A stretch of 64,000 nucleotides of DNA from Paraburkholderia sp. BL9I2N2. Its GTDB lineage: Bacteria > Pseudomonadota > Gammaproteobacteria > Burkholderiales > Burkholderiaceae. Position numbers and translations under genes: made by a program. The stretch covers positions 1,116,001-1,180,000 of the forward strand of contig NZ_SMGP01000002.1 of assembly GCF_004339745.1 (NCBI RefSeq), written 5' to 3'. Under the pieces are notes generated by a model. The model did no database searches and was not told the origin of the DNA. It worked only from the letters and a program-made list of their open reading frames with translations. Shown one piece after another: positions 25,951 to 34,988 of the stretch. How positions within the stretch are numbered: the stretch's first letter is position 1; the number at the start of each line of letters is the position of its first letter.

Positions 25951-26967
25951 ATGAATGACACTCAAGATAAGGGCACAACCTCTATCAGCCTGGTGCGCGA
26001 GGCAATCCTCGCGGCGACACAACGGAATCTCGATGTGTCGGCCGTCCTCCAGCACGCTGGAATCGCGGCGGAATTGTTGAATGCGCCGAGAGCCCGTGTG
26101 CCGGCGTTGGCCTTTTCGCGACTGTGGGCGGCTCTGGCCGACTTGATGGACGACGAGTTCTTTGGCCTCGACAGCCACGCACTGCGCCGGGGTAGCTACG
26201 CTCTGATGTGTCACGCGGTGCTGCATGCGGACAATTTGGAACACGCGCTGCGTCGCATGCTGAAGTTCCTGCGAGCGGTTCTCGACGACATTCACGGGGA
26301 GTTGCGCTGTGAAGGCGAGCATGCAGTGATCATCCTGCATGACGATGGGCGGACACGCCGGCTCTTTGCCTACGGGACGTGGTTCATCCTCGTGCACGGT
26401 CTTGCCTGCTGGCTCGCACGCAGACGGATCCCACTGATCGAGATGCGGTTTCGCGCCTCCCCACCAATCGATGACAGCGACTACCGTATGCGCTTCTGCG
26501 AGGATGTGACGTTCTCCGCAGAGGAGACCCTGATCCGCTTCGATCGCAGTTTCCTCGGCCTCAAACTGTCCGGCACGGAAGCGAGCCTGCGTGTGTTCCT
26601 GGAGAATGCACCAGCCAATATCCTGGTCAAGTATCGCAATGAATCGAGCACTACGGCCCAGGTCAGACGCCGACTAAGAAACCAGGCCCCCGACGACTGG
26701 CCGGACCTCGACGCGCTATCGCGATTACTGAATCTATCCGCGGCCACGCTGCAACGCCGCCTGCTGGCCGAAGGCATGAACTACCGGCAACTGAAAGACG
26801 AACTGCGCCGTGACATCGCAATCGAGTTGTTTTCCAGCAGTTCTCTCACAGTCGCCGAAGTCGCTGCGCGGACTGGCTTTCAGGAAACCAGTGCTTTTCA
26901 CAGGGCTTTCAGGAAGTGGACCGGGGCCAGCCCGGGAATGTACCGCCACGGCAAGGCCAACTCTTAA
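25951..26967 (+). CDS. AraC-family regulator (arabinose-binding-domain type)
   Basis: 338 residues from ATG 25951; an upstream ATG at 25894 adds unlike residues. The N-terminal part (about 10-200: ISLVREAILAATQRNLDVS, GSYALMCHAVLHADNLEHAL) is the OruR/Arabinose_bd effector type. The C-terminal 90 residues contain two HTHs (SRLLNLSAATLQRRLLAEG; VAEVAARTGFQETSAFHRAF) and end WTGASPGMYR. It is divergent from the SDR/thiolase pair and likely their activator; the ligand is probably an acyl compound (inference). Confidence 0.92.
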   Translation: MNDTQDKGTTSISLVREAILAATQRNLDVSAVLQHAGIAAELLNAPRARVPALAFSRLWAALADLMDDEFFGLDSHALRRGSYALMCHAVLHADNLEHALRRMLKFLRAVLDDIHGELRCEGEHAVIILHDDGRTRRLFAYGTWFILVHGLACWLARRRIPLIEMRFRASPPIDDSDYRMRFCEDVTFSAEETLIRFDRSFLGLKLSGTEASLRVFLENAPANILVKYRNESSTTAQVRRRLRNQAPDDWPDLDALSRLLNLSAATLQRRLLAEGMNYRQLKDELRRDIAIELFSSSSLTVAEVAARTGFQETSAFHRAFRKWTGASPGMYRHGKANS

Positions 26968-27519
26968 CGTTAGAACTCGTACCGTTGTCATAGCGGAATT
27001 CGAGCGTTCCGACCTGCTTGTACGTCTAGCTATCGAACGGCTCGATCCTCGTTCCCGAACGAGCGTTGCGCAAAATCATGGCTGCCGAGGCAAGGCAAAG
27101 TAAAGCCGGGCAACCGATGAATCGCATACAGGCGGGCAGCGCCCCAGCGGCATTCCACTCATCCTCACTTGGATTCTCGGGGTGATGGGCGGCCAACGCA
27201 TGAAGCACAACGAAAGCCCAACGTGTCCACAGACCTCATGCAAACTGAAGTCGGCGGACATGGATTGGCGTCCCAGCCAGGCTGACACTACAGTCGCGTC
27301 CGGCAAATCAGAACAAGCCTCGCACCCGGTTGCGCAGAGTATTCATAGCTGGCTCCGCAAGAGCCCCGCACTTGATCGCCGCCGCAATATAAGTGAAGCG
27401 TCATCGCTTATTGGGCAGCAGTTTTCTCGCCAGCACGTCACCGAATCGGCGGCGGCAAATAAAAAATTGCCCTCGATGAGCAGCGCATTGCGGTAGCAAA
27501 AAAATATATGGAGACGAGA
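26968..27519. other. intergenic region before the tannase-like gene
   Basis: About 550 bp. On the minus strand one frame is open for about 75 residues around 27026-27250 (HALAAHHPENPSEDEW is legible), with no ribosome-binding site or known relatives. It may be a gene remnant. Nothing else was noted. Confidence 0.35.
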
Positions 27520-29208
27520 ATGAGAACCCGGTTCAGAATTCGCCGAAGCCCGGCTATTGTGGGTGTTCTATTCGCAGCATTAGCCGTTGCCGTATCTGGC
27601 TGCGGCGGCAATGACGCCGCACCGGCAAACGTCGCGGCCGTGACGCCAGCCGCGAAGTGCAGTGCGTTGGCTGGTATGACTGTTCCTGCCAGCTCTATTG
27701 GGTTGCCGACAACCGGTGCCACTGTCGTGTCAGCGACGCTCGTTTCTGATACTGATTCTGCTAACAGAAATGGTGAGTACTGCAAAGTGCTCGGAACTAT
27801 CCATCCGGTCGATTTCAATGCGCCCGATATCCGGGTGAAGGTGGACCTTCCGACTAACTTTAACGGAAAAGCTGTTCACTTCGGTGGCGGGGGATTTGAC
27901 GGCACCATCGCCAATACCGAGGGCTCACCATTTGACGGGTTCTTATCCGGGGCAGAGCCCGCAGGCGTCAGTACGCCGTTGCGCAGGGGTTATGTGACTG
28001 TCGGGAGCGACAGTGGGCATGAGGGAACCATCCTAGACGGTTCCTTCGCAACAAACGATGAGGCACTCGCCAACTATGCTGGCGACCACATCAAGAAGAC
28101 GCATGACTTCGCAGCCTACATCGCAAAGGCAAGATATGGCTCGGACTTCGCGCACAGCTATTTTATTGGTGGTTCGAGTGGCGGACGACAAGGTTTGATT
28201 GCGGCACAACGGTTCCCGCAAGACTACGACGGTATCATTTCGACATATCCAGCTTCGGGAATAACAGGACTATGGCTCCAGATGGGCAGGATCTCGCAAT
28301 CCCTGCTGGCACCCGGAGGATACGTCACGCCTGCTAAAGGCAAGGCCCTTCTTGCCGCCATCATGAAGCAATGCGACGCTCTGGATGGTGTCGCCGACGG
28401 CATTATTGGTAACCCTGCAGCATGCGCGTTCGATCCAGCCGTGATTCGGTGCCCCGGCGGGGGCGACACCGGAGACACTTGCCTGTCGGACGCGCAAATC
28501 GATACGATGAAAACCGCTGGCTCACCGCTTGACCTTAATTTTAGTCTGGCAAGCGGAATACAGACATTCCCAGCATATAACGCATTCACCGGGGCGGATT
28601 TTTGGTCCAGTAGCTTGGCCTGGGGCACTTCCGCTGCCGATGCGATGGTCGAGCCTGGGGTGATCGGCAAGAGCGCATTTTATTACACGTTTTCAAATGA
28701 CATGCTCCGGTTTGCGGTCGCTCGCGACGCTGGATCAAGCATTCTGAATTTTAATTCTGCCAACCCGGGATCATTAACTTCGCGCGTCCAGGCGGTGAGC
28801 GCACTCATGGACAGCACCAGCACTGACTTGAGTCAATTCCAGAGCCGTGGCGGCAAGATCATTCTCCAGCACGGGCAATCAGACCAGTTCATTCCGGCGC
28901 AATTGTCGATTGATTACTATAACCGGCTGGTATCCCGATTCGGGCAGGGGCCACTTAGTCAATTTCTGAAGTTCTACCTGGTTCCGGGCGCGGCCCACGG
29001 CTCCGGCGGACAATTCAATGGTTCATATGACGGTCTGACGGCATTGGACAACTGGGTGACGAAAGGAAGTGAGCCCAAAGATCTGACTATCACCGACCTG
29101 ACTCCGACAACAGCGGGACGTACCAGGCCCATGTGCGAATACCCACAGTGGCCCAAATACATCGGTGGCGACCAGAATCTGGCGGCGAGCTTCTTGTGCT
29201 CGAATTAG
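27520..29208 (+). CDS. tannase/feruloyl-esterase family lipoprotein
   Basis: 562 residues from ATG 27520 (GGAG 5 nt upstream; ATG 27508 has no site). A lipoprotein signal ends AVAVSGC with Cys28, so it is anchored after export. Family motifs: HFGGGGFDG, VGSDSGHEG, HSYFIGGSSGGRQGL with nucleophile Ser219, GQSDQFIP with Asp455, and VPGAAHGSGG with His493. Family members hydrolyse gallate or ferulate esters. Unusually, the two cysteines that normally neighbour Ser and His (CS...HC disulfide) are Gly218 and Gly494. An aromatic-acid transporter follows 620 bp downstream, which supports a phenolic-ester role. Confidence 0.9.
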   Translation: MRTRFRIRRSPAIVGVLFAALAVAVSGCGGNDAAPANVAAVTPAAKCSALAGMTVPASSIGLPTTGATVVSATLVSDTDSANRNGEYCKVLGTIHPVDFNAPDIRVKVDLPTNFNGKAVHFGGGGFDGTIANTEGSPFDGFLSGAEPAGVSTPLRRGYVTVGSDSGHEGTILDGSFATNDEALANYAGDHIKKTHDFAAYIAKARYGSDFAHSYFIGGSSGGRQGLIAAQRFPQDYDGIISTYPASGITGLWLQMGRISQSLLAPGGYVTPAKGKALLAAIMKQCDALDGVADGIIGNPAACAFDPAVIRCPGGGDTGDTCLSDAQIDTMKTAGSPLDLNFSLASGIQTFPAYNAFTGADFWSSSLAWGTSAADAMVEPGVIGKSAFYYTFSNDMLRFAVARDAGSSILNFNSANPGSLTSRVQAVSALMDSTSTDLSQFQSRGGKIILQHGQSDQFIPAQLSIDYYNRLVSRFGQGPLSQFLKFYLVPGAAHGSGGQFNGSYDGLTALDNWVTKGSEPKDLTITDLTPTTAGRTRPMCEYPQWPKYIGGDQNLAASFLCSN

Positions 29209-29829
29209 TCCGGTTCGCCGTGCGCACCCATTGGCCGTGCCGGACGGCCACCTTCCATCCGGAATTTCCAGCTCTGACGCGACTGGGTGCGCACGTTCCG
29301 GCCCGATGCAAAGCCCCACCCCGTCAACGACCTGCAACGGCATCCGGCTTGCGGCCACACTGAGCGGGCTCACCGCATTTCGTTGCGCAGGAACTTTGCG
29401 TCGATCCGCCGCTCGCGGATCCTGCGCTATATAGGCGCGGCTCGACTATCCCGCCGAGCTGATCCGCAGCGTCCATCTTTACGCCCGTACTCAGACGAAT
29501 AACCAGTGCGCTGCGGACAGGCGCAACGGGGGCATGGTTTGTCCGAGGGACTGCGTCAATCCGTCGTCACGAGAAGCGATTTCTCCAACTGGAAATCGGG
29601 GCCCTCGCCTAACAGAGATTGGGCTACCGCCGGCGGCTCAACGCCGGAAACGCTGGTGTTCGATGACCTCATTCAGGTTGAAGTTGATGGACATGGACTG
29701 CCACCTGCGTCCGCCTGACACTGGTTGCAGCACGACGGCAGCGGTCGATCGGGGCGCGATAAGGCCGCCCCATCGATGGCGCCCCTAATTCGCGCGGATT
29801 TCATGCACGACATTAAACAAGGAGACGAC
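29209..29829. other. intergenic region between tannase-like and MFS genes
   Basis: 621 bp. Several frames are open for 60-90 codons but none has a good start signal, known motif or consistent codon use. The MFS frame is open from 29725, but its true start is 29830. Confidence 0.4.
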
Positions 29830-31188
29830 ATGAATCAGATAGACGTGCACTCACTGGCCGGTCAGGCCAGATTCAATAGCTTTCATACCCTTGTCCTGTT
29901 CTGGTGTGTCTTGATGTTGATACTCGATGGCTACGATCTTGCCGTCGTCGGCGCGGCGCTGCCATCGATCATGAGAGACATGCACATCGGCGCGACCAGC
30001 GCGGGCATCATGGCTGGTTCGACACTTGTTGGGGTCATGCTCGGGGCCATTTTCCTTGGCACGCTGGCGGACCGTTTCGGACGACCAACGATGATGTGCG
30101 TTTGCGTGGCCCTTTTCAGTCTTTTCACGGCGGCCGCCGGTTTGACGAGCGATCCAATCAGTTTCAGCGTGACGCGCTTCGTCGCCGGCCTGGGCATCGG
30201 CGGAGTCTTGCCGATTGTCACCGCGCAGATGGCGGAGTTTTCGCCCAATGCGTTGCGAACCCGATTGGTCACGCTGGTGTTCGCGGGCTATTCGATTGGC
30301 GGGATTCTGGTGGCGCTCACCGCAAAGCAGCTTATCGACAGCTATGGCTGGCAATCGGTCTTTTTTGCCGCGGGCCTGCCTGTGCTGTTGATCCCATTCA
30401 TCATCAAAACGATACCCCATTCAATGATTTTCCTGCTCAAAAGCGGGCGGCACGACGAACTGCGCACGGTGATGAAACGGTTGGTGCCCGACTATCCGCT
30501 GAGCGGTCGACAGGAGTTTGCAGGTTCCCTGTCAGACAAAGCCAGCGACGCTTCGGTGCGGCGACTCTTCCAGGATGGCCGCGGCTTCAGTACCACAATG
30601 ATCTGGGTCGCGTTCATGACGGGCCTCTTCATGGTCTACGCGCTCAGTTCGTGGTTGACCAAGCTGATGGCCATGGCCGGATATAGCCTGGGTTCAGCTT
30701 TGAATTTCGTCATTGTCTTTAACGTCGGCGCCATCGTCGGTGCGATCCTCGGTGGATGGCTCAGCGACAAGGTCAACATCAAGCGGGTGCTGATCGCGTT
30801 TTACGTCGTCGGGGCGGTTGCGCTGTCGCTGATGGGCTACACGAAGTCGACCGTATCGTTGTTTGTCGTCGTATTCGTTGTCGGCGCATCGACGCTCGGT
30901 ACGCAATTGCTTGCCTACGCTTATGCGGGTGACTTCTATCCTCATGCGATCCGCTCTACCGGTGTTGGCTTTGCTTCTGGCGTGGGCCGGATCGGCGCGA
31001 TTGTCGCTCCGGTGCTCATTGGTTGGCTCGTGTCCCTGAAGCTGCCGCTAGAACAGAATTTTATGGCAATCGGCCTCGCCGGCCTCATCGGTGCGGCGGC
31101 GGTAACGCTGATCAACCAGACTCGTGCCGACTCGCATCGCTCAAACAATGCGCCTGCTATCGCGGTGCAGGGTAGCGCGGGGCGCTGA
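29830..31188 (+). CDS. MFS aromatic acid:H+ symporter (AAHS family)
   Basis: 452 residues from ATG 29830, with AAGGAG 6 nt upstream. It has 12 predicted membrane segments. DGYDLAVVGAALPSIM in the first helix is the DGxD motif of the AAHS group (PcaK, BenK, GalT-like), and GTLADRFGRP is the loop 2-3 MFS signature, repeated in the second half as GGWLSDKVNIKR. It imports a protonated aromatic acid across the inner membrane. It starts a rightward set with the nitroreductase and acyl-CoA synthetase; benzoate- or gallate-type substrates are plausible. Confidence 0.92.
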   Translation: MNQIDVHSLAGQARFNSFHTLVLFWCVLMLILDGYDLAVVGAALPSIMRDMHIGATSAGIMAGSTLVGVMLGAIFLGTLADRFGRPTMMCVCVALFSLFTAAAGLTSDPISFSVTRFVAGLGIGGVLPIVTAQMAEFSPNALRTRLVTLVFAGYSIGGILVALTAKQLIDSYGWQSVFFAAGLPVLLIPFIIKTIPHSMIFLLKSGRHDELRTVMKRLVPDYPLSGRQEFAGSLSDKASDASVRRLFQDGRGFSTTMIWVAFMTGLFMVYALSSWLTKLMAMAGYSLGSALNFVIVFNVGAIVGAILGGWLSDKVNIKRVLIAFYVVGAVALSLMGYTKSTVSLFVVVFVVGASTLGTQLLAYAYAGDFYPHAIRSTGVGFASGVGRIGAIVAPVLIGWLVSLKLPLEQNFMAIGLAGLIGAAAVTLINQTRADSHRSNNAPAIAVQGSAGR

Positions 31189-31269
31189 CGCTCCTGCCAT
31201 AGCAGCTTAATCGCCAAGAATCTTACGAACATCACGGCTCGTACGGGCTTTACACTCAACAAACGCCAC

Positions 31270-32034
31270 ATGACTCCGTGCAAAGCAACTATCAACGCCG
31301 GCATCGAAATGGACCGTCTATCTCCCCCTCCCTTGAACTCGTTTGCCGACGTGGCCCGAGCCGTCGATTGGGCGCTCGTCACGCGGCGCAGCGTCCGTGC
31401 TTTCCTGCCCACGCCGGTTCCTCACGAGCAGATCGAGTCCATCCTCGACGTGGCTCGCTTCAGCGCAACTGGCGTCAACATCCAGCCCTGGCATGTGCAT
31501 GTCGTGACAGGCGCGATGAAGTCCCGCCTATCTGCGGCCATCAACGAAATCAATGACGATCCTGGCCGCAGCTCCGGCCTGGACGAGCCCTACGATTACT
31601 ACCCGCGCGAATGGATCGCACCATATGTGGATCGCCGGCGTGCGGTTGGTTGGAACCTGTATGGCCTGCTAGGCATCGAGAAGGGTGACAAGGAGCGGAT
31701 GCATGTCCAGCACGGTCGCAACTACAGCTTCTTTGATGCACCCGTGGGCCTGTTCTTCACGGTTGACCGGGTCATGCGTGAAGGAAGTCTGCTCGACACG
31801 GGGATGTTCCTGCAAAGCGTCATGATCGCCGCCCGAGCGCGGGGCCTCGACACCTGCCCGCAGGCGGCTTTCAATAAGTTCCACCGTGTCATCGCCAACG
31901 AACTGTCCATTCCCGACAACCAGATGTTGGTGTGCGGAATGAGTCTGGGTTATGCGGATCACAGCTGCATCGAGAACGCGCTGGTCACGGAGCGCAGTCC
32001 GGTTGGCGATTTCACTACTTTTTATAATGAATGA
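31270..32034 (+). CDS. nitroreductase family protein
   Basis: 254 residues from ATG 31270; an alternative ATG at 31309 would remove 13. Neither has a ribosome-binding site. VTRRSVRAFLPTPVPHEQIESILDVA with SATGVNIQPWHVHVV is the FMN-binding start of nitroreductases, and LDTGMFLQSVMIAARARGLDTCPQAA is the conserved dimer-interface region. It is an FMN-dependent NAD(P)H reductase of nitro or quinone groups, or of activated double bonds. Its stop overlaps the sequence leading to the CoA ligase (14-bp gap), so the two are translationally close. Confidence 0.88.
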   Translation: MTPCKATINAGIEMDRLSPPPLNSFADVARAVDWALVTRRSVRAFLPTPVPHEQIESILDVARFSATGVNIQPWHVHVVTGAMKSRLSAAINEINDDPGRSSGLDEPYDYYPREWIAPYVDRRRAVGWNLYGLLGIEKGDKERMHVQHGRNYSFFDAPVGLFFTVDRVMREGSLLDTGMFLQSVMIAARARGLDTCPQAAFNKFHRVIANELSIPDNQMLVCGMSLGYADHSCIENALVTERSPVGDFTTFYNE

Positions 32035-32048
32035 ATGGAGACAAAGCC

Positions 32049-33701
32049 ATGAGTGCAACGGCCTATTCTCGAGGACTTGAGAAGAACGCGGCAAACCACG
32101 TTCCATTGACGCCCTTGACCTTCCTTGATCGAACCGCCGACGTCTATCCGAATCGAACCGCGATCATTCATGGCGACTTCCGGCAGACATGGGCGAAGAC
32201 GCGCGAGCGTTGCTATCGCTTCGCGTCGGCGCTCGTTCAGCTGGGGATCGAACCGGGCGACACGGTGTCGATCATTGCGCCGAACACCCCGGCCATGCTT
32301 GAGGCCCACTTCGGCGTGCCGCTCTCGGGGGCGGTTCTCAATGCCATCAATTGCCGACTCGATGCTGACGGTGTCGCCTTCATTCTGCGCCACGGCGAAT
32401 GCAAGCTCCTGCTAGTAGACCGCGAATTTGCACCGCTCGTTGAGAAAGCATTGCAGTCAGTTCCCAATCCGCCGCGTGTGATCGACATCAACGATCACGA
32501 AGCGCCCGATGGCCCCACCATCGGGGAAACTGATTATGAGTCGCTGCTGGCAAGTGGTGATCCGGCATTTGCGGGCCGCCGCCCGCTCGACGAGTGGACG
32601 CCCATTGCATTGAACTACACGTCCGGGACGACCGGGGATCCGAAGGGCGTCGTTCCGAGCCACCGTGGCACCTATGTGATGAGCCTGGTGCAGATGACGA
32701 ACTGGCCGCTCCCGCGTGCACCGGTTTACCTGTGGACGCTTCCCATGTTTCACGCGAACGGCTGGTGCTTCACATGGGCGATTACTGCCGCGGCGGGAAC
32801 GCACGTCTGTTTGCGCAAGGTGAATGCCGCGAATATTCTCTCCGCCATCGTCGAGTACGGTGTCGATCATTTTTGTGCGGCGCCGATCGTCCTCGCCGGT
32901 ATCGCGAGCGTGCCCCAGTCGGAACGGCAGTCGCTGCCGCGCCGTGTGCGGGTTCTTACCGCCGGCTCACCGGCGCCGGCAGCGGTTCTGGAGGCTGTCG
33001 ACGCAATGGGTTTCGACGTCGACCACGTCTTTGGCATTACCGAGATCTCCGGCACGCCCATCAGCTGTGCCTGGCACGACGAGTGGGATACATTGTCGCC
33101 GGAGCATCAAGGGAAACTGAAAGCGCGACAAGGTGTACGTGCGGCAGCATTCGAGAAAATGTCGGTCGCCGATCTCGCGACGCTTGAGCCGGTGCCCGCC
33201 AATAGCACGTCTTGCGGCGAGGTTCTGGTCCGGGGAAATACGATAATGATGGGATACTTCAAGAACCCCGAAGCAACGGCAAAAGCTTTCGCCGGTGGTT
33301 GGTTCCATACCGGAGATCTTGCGGTCGTTCACCCCGATGGCTACATCCAGATCACGGACCGCTCCAAGGACGTCATCATCTCTGGTGGAGAAAACATTTC
33401 GTCCGTGGAGGTGGAGGAGGTCATTTATCGCATGTCCGGCGTGCTCAACGCGGCCGTGGTCGCTCAGCCGGATGACAAATGGGGCGAGACTCCTTGTGCG
33501 TTCATCGAACTGAGACCGGATGCCTCCAACATTACGGAGCAGGATGTCATCTCGTTCTGCCGGGAGCGACTGGCGCATTTCAAATGCCCCCGTCGTGTGA
33601 TTTTCGGCGAATTGCCCAAGACCGCTACCGGGAAGATCCAGAAGTTTCGTCTGCGCGAGCAAGCGGGCAGCCGGGTAGCGATTACCAGATTGGCCGGATG
33701 A
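32049..33701 (+). CDS. acyl-CoA synthetase (AMP-forming)
   Basis: 550 residues from ATG 32049 (GGAG 8 nt upstream). Adenylation motifs in order: NYTSGTTGDPKGVV (A3), VFGITEISG (A5), GWFHTGDLAVVHPDGYIQI (A7) and SKDVIISGGENISSVEVEE (A8), and PKTATGKIQKF with the catalytic Lys (A10). It activates a carboxylic acid through an acyl-AMP to the CoA thioester. Overall it is of the medium-chain/aryl type used for fatty and aromatic acids. With the AAHS transporter upstream an aromatic acid is the likely substrate. Its 3' end is 20 bp from the IS66 remnant but the gene looks intact. Confidence 0.92.
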   Translation: MSATAYSRGLEKNAANHVPLTPLTFLDRTADVYPNRTAIIHGDFRQTWAKTRERCYRFASALVQLGIEPGDTVSIIAPNTPAMLEAHFGVPLSGAVLNAINCRLDADGVAFILRHGECKLLLVDREFAPLVEKALQSVPNPPRVIDINDHEAPDGPTIGETDYESLLASGDPAFAGRRPLDEWTPIALNYTSGTTGDPKGVVPSHRGTYVMSLVQMTNWPLPRAPVYLWTLPMFHANGWCFTWAITAAAGTHVCLRKVNAANILSAIVEYGVDHFCAAPIVLAGIASVPQSERQSLPRRVRVLTAGSPAPAAVLEAVDAMGFDVDHVFGITEISGTPISCAWHDEWDTLSPEHQGKLKARQGVRAAAFEKMSVADLATLEPVPANSTSCGEVLVRGNTIMMGYFKNPEATAKAFAGGWFHTGDLAVVHPDGYIQITDRSKDVIISGGENISSVEVEEVIYRMSGVLNAAVVAQPDDKWGETPCAFIELRPDASNITEQDVISFCRERLAHFKCPRRVIFGELPKTATGKIQKFRLREQAGSRVAITRLAG

Positions 33702-33721
33702 AGCTGTTGGTCCGCTAAGCG

Positions 33722-33851
33722 CACCATGTCGTAGTGCTGCTTCCGTGCGATCGACGATGTGTTGTTGTGCCTGAACTTCCGTCATCAATTCCAGGGCGAG
33801 CGCACGCAGTTCGTCTGCGCTCATGTCCTGGAGTTGTGTCCTGTCGATCAT
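33722..33851 (-). pseudogene. tnpC: IS66 tnpC, N-terminal fragment
   Basis: From ATG 33851: MIDRTQLQDMSADELRALA and QAQQHIVDRTEAALRHG, the coiled-coil N terminus of IS66 transposases. About 43 codons are recognisable; after ALRHG the family similarity ends at the junction near 33722. The zinc finger and DDE catalytic domain are missing. Confidence 0.85.
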
Positions 33852-33918
33852 GACCGATAGTGTGCCAAAGCCCGTGCGACAAGGGTATTGGCACACGCAC
33901 CGATTGCCGCGGGCCGGC

Positions 33919-34254
33919 TCACACCACGCGAATCACGCCGTCCTGGCCGATGCGCTGCCACGGCAATCCGAGCACGAGTCCGGCCAACTGCTCCTGCGTG
34001 ATCGCCCGACGCGTGTCGGTTCCGGGCTGCGGCCAGACGAATTGTCCCTGGTTCAGCCGTCGTGTTGCCAGTCAGATTCCGATTCCGTCGTGCACGAGCA
34101 CCTTCATGCGGTTGGCCCGACGGTTGGTGAAGAGATAGGCGTGGTTGGGATGAGCCGCGTCAAACACAGCGACCACGCGCGCGAGTATTGTATCGAAACC
34201 CGCTCGCATGTCCAGCGGGTCAACAGCGAGTCACGCCTCGTCGATGCGGATCAC
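33919..34254 (-). pseudogene. tnpB: IS66 tnpB with two in-frame TGA codons
   Basis: 112 codons from GTG 34254 to TGA 33919. Readable text is VIRIDEA*LAVDPLDMRAG, HAYLFTNRRANRMKVLVHDG and GLPWQRIGQDGVIRVV. Stops at codon 8 (34231-34233) and codon 61 (34072-34074) both fall where IS66 TnpB normally has Trp, so each is a single G-to-A change from TGG. The length is otherwise complete. Its start overlaps the tnpA stop by the GTGA arrangement usual in IS66. Confidence 0.88.
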
Positions 34255-34645
34255 TTCAGCCACTCGCGTAACCACGCTGCGCACTGGGCCGCGTCTGATG
34301 TCGGCCAACTGACCGTGATCGATTGTTGGCCGCGCCGTACCTCGACGCGGATTTCCCTTTGATGATCATTCGCGTCGCTCAGTTGAAAGGGACGAAAGCA
34401 GGTGGTATGGGTGCCGCCTCTGACGGCTTCATTGCCACGACGTCACTGCCCGTCGTCGTTGCGCCGCTCTCGGCTTTCTCCAACCACCGCCGAAGCAAGT
34501 TGGCATTCAGTTTATGCATCAACGCGATCGCGGCAACCGAAACGCCTGGTCCCTGGCAGGCGGCCACTACTTCCGCTTTGAATTCATCCGTGTATCGCCG
34601 CCGTTTGCGGCGCCCTGAAGCGGCATCTTGGTCAATAGTGTTCAC
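34251..34645 (-). pseudogene. tnpA: IS66 tnpA, frameshifted
   Basis: The N-terminal 88 codons from ATG 34645 are intact (RRKRRRYTDEFKAEVVAAC, LNANLLRRWLEKAE, PPAFVPF) and then hit a stop at 34379. The family C terminus RVEVRRGQQSITVSWP, QCAAWLREWLK continues in another frame to the TGA at 34251. A one-base loss near 34385 explains this. The N-terminal part is an HTH of the IS66/IS3 OrfA type. Confidence 0.87.
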
Positions 34646-34870
34646 TTGTCCACCTATTCGTTAGTGAACACGATGCTCCCAAGGCTGCTGCGTTGATCAA
34701 GATGCCATCACCGGGCGCTTACAGCCTTTCGCAGTTGCGCAAAGATGGTCATTCGAGCGGCTGCTACAAACCGATCAGCGGACCTTCGAACGTGGCCATC
34801 CTCTCGGTGATCTCCGGCCGTCGAATGTTTCCTCGCTACAGCTGACATGTATAAGCATGTCAACTGCCGT

Positions 34871-34897
34871 GTAACCGGCTGCCGGGTAGCCGGTTAC
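34871..34897. terminator. perfect 10-bp hairpin between IS66 and the ALDH gene end
   Basis: GTAACCGGCT (34871-34880) pairs with AGCCGGTTAC (34888-34897) over a 7-nt loop. It lies 92 bp beyond the stop of the leftward aldehyde dehydrogenase, so it may help end that operon; no T-run follows on either strand. Confidence 0.45.
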
Positions 34898-34988
34898 GGT
34901 TCACGCCGCCCGTGCGGTCGTGTCGAGCTTAGCGAGCACTCGCGCATGTCATAGGGATGTGCGATTTATCGCGGTTTTTATCGCTTGG

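Larger units (their letters stand above)
33722..34722 (-). mobile_element. decayed IS66-family element (one end only)
   Basis: A leftward IS66 module of about 1 kb out of a normal 2.5 kb or so. The tnpA-side terminus is seen: 34708-34722 reads on the minus strand GTAAGCGCCCGGTGA, the IS66-type end. Then come tnpA (frameshifted), tnpB (two nonsense codons) and the first 40 or so codons of tnpC, which stop abruptly near 33722 beside the acyl-CoA synthetase. The other terminus and most of the transposase are lost, so the element cannot move by itself. Confidence 0.88.

Noticed and set aside
24816..25961. SDR gene started at the upstream ATG (381 residues)
   Set aside because: The extra 126 residues are unlike any SDR; GTG 25583 has a good ribosome-binding site and gives the family length.
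27026..27250. Minus-strand frame with HALAAHHPENPSEDEW as a gene
   Set aside because: Looks mildly protein-like but lacks a start signal and known relatives; mentioned only as a possible remnant.
29506..29718. Small plus-strand gene before the MFS transporter
   Set aside because: No ribosome-binding site, no motif, and two overlapping frames are equally open.
32967..33896. 309-codon minus-strand frame over the acyl-CoA synthetase end
   Set aside because: Only its first 60 or so codons (IS66 tnpC fragment) are meaningful; the rest is antisense of the synthetase gene.
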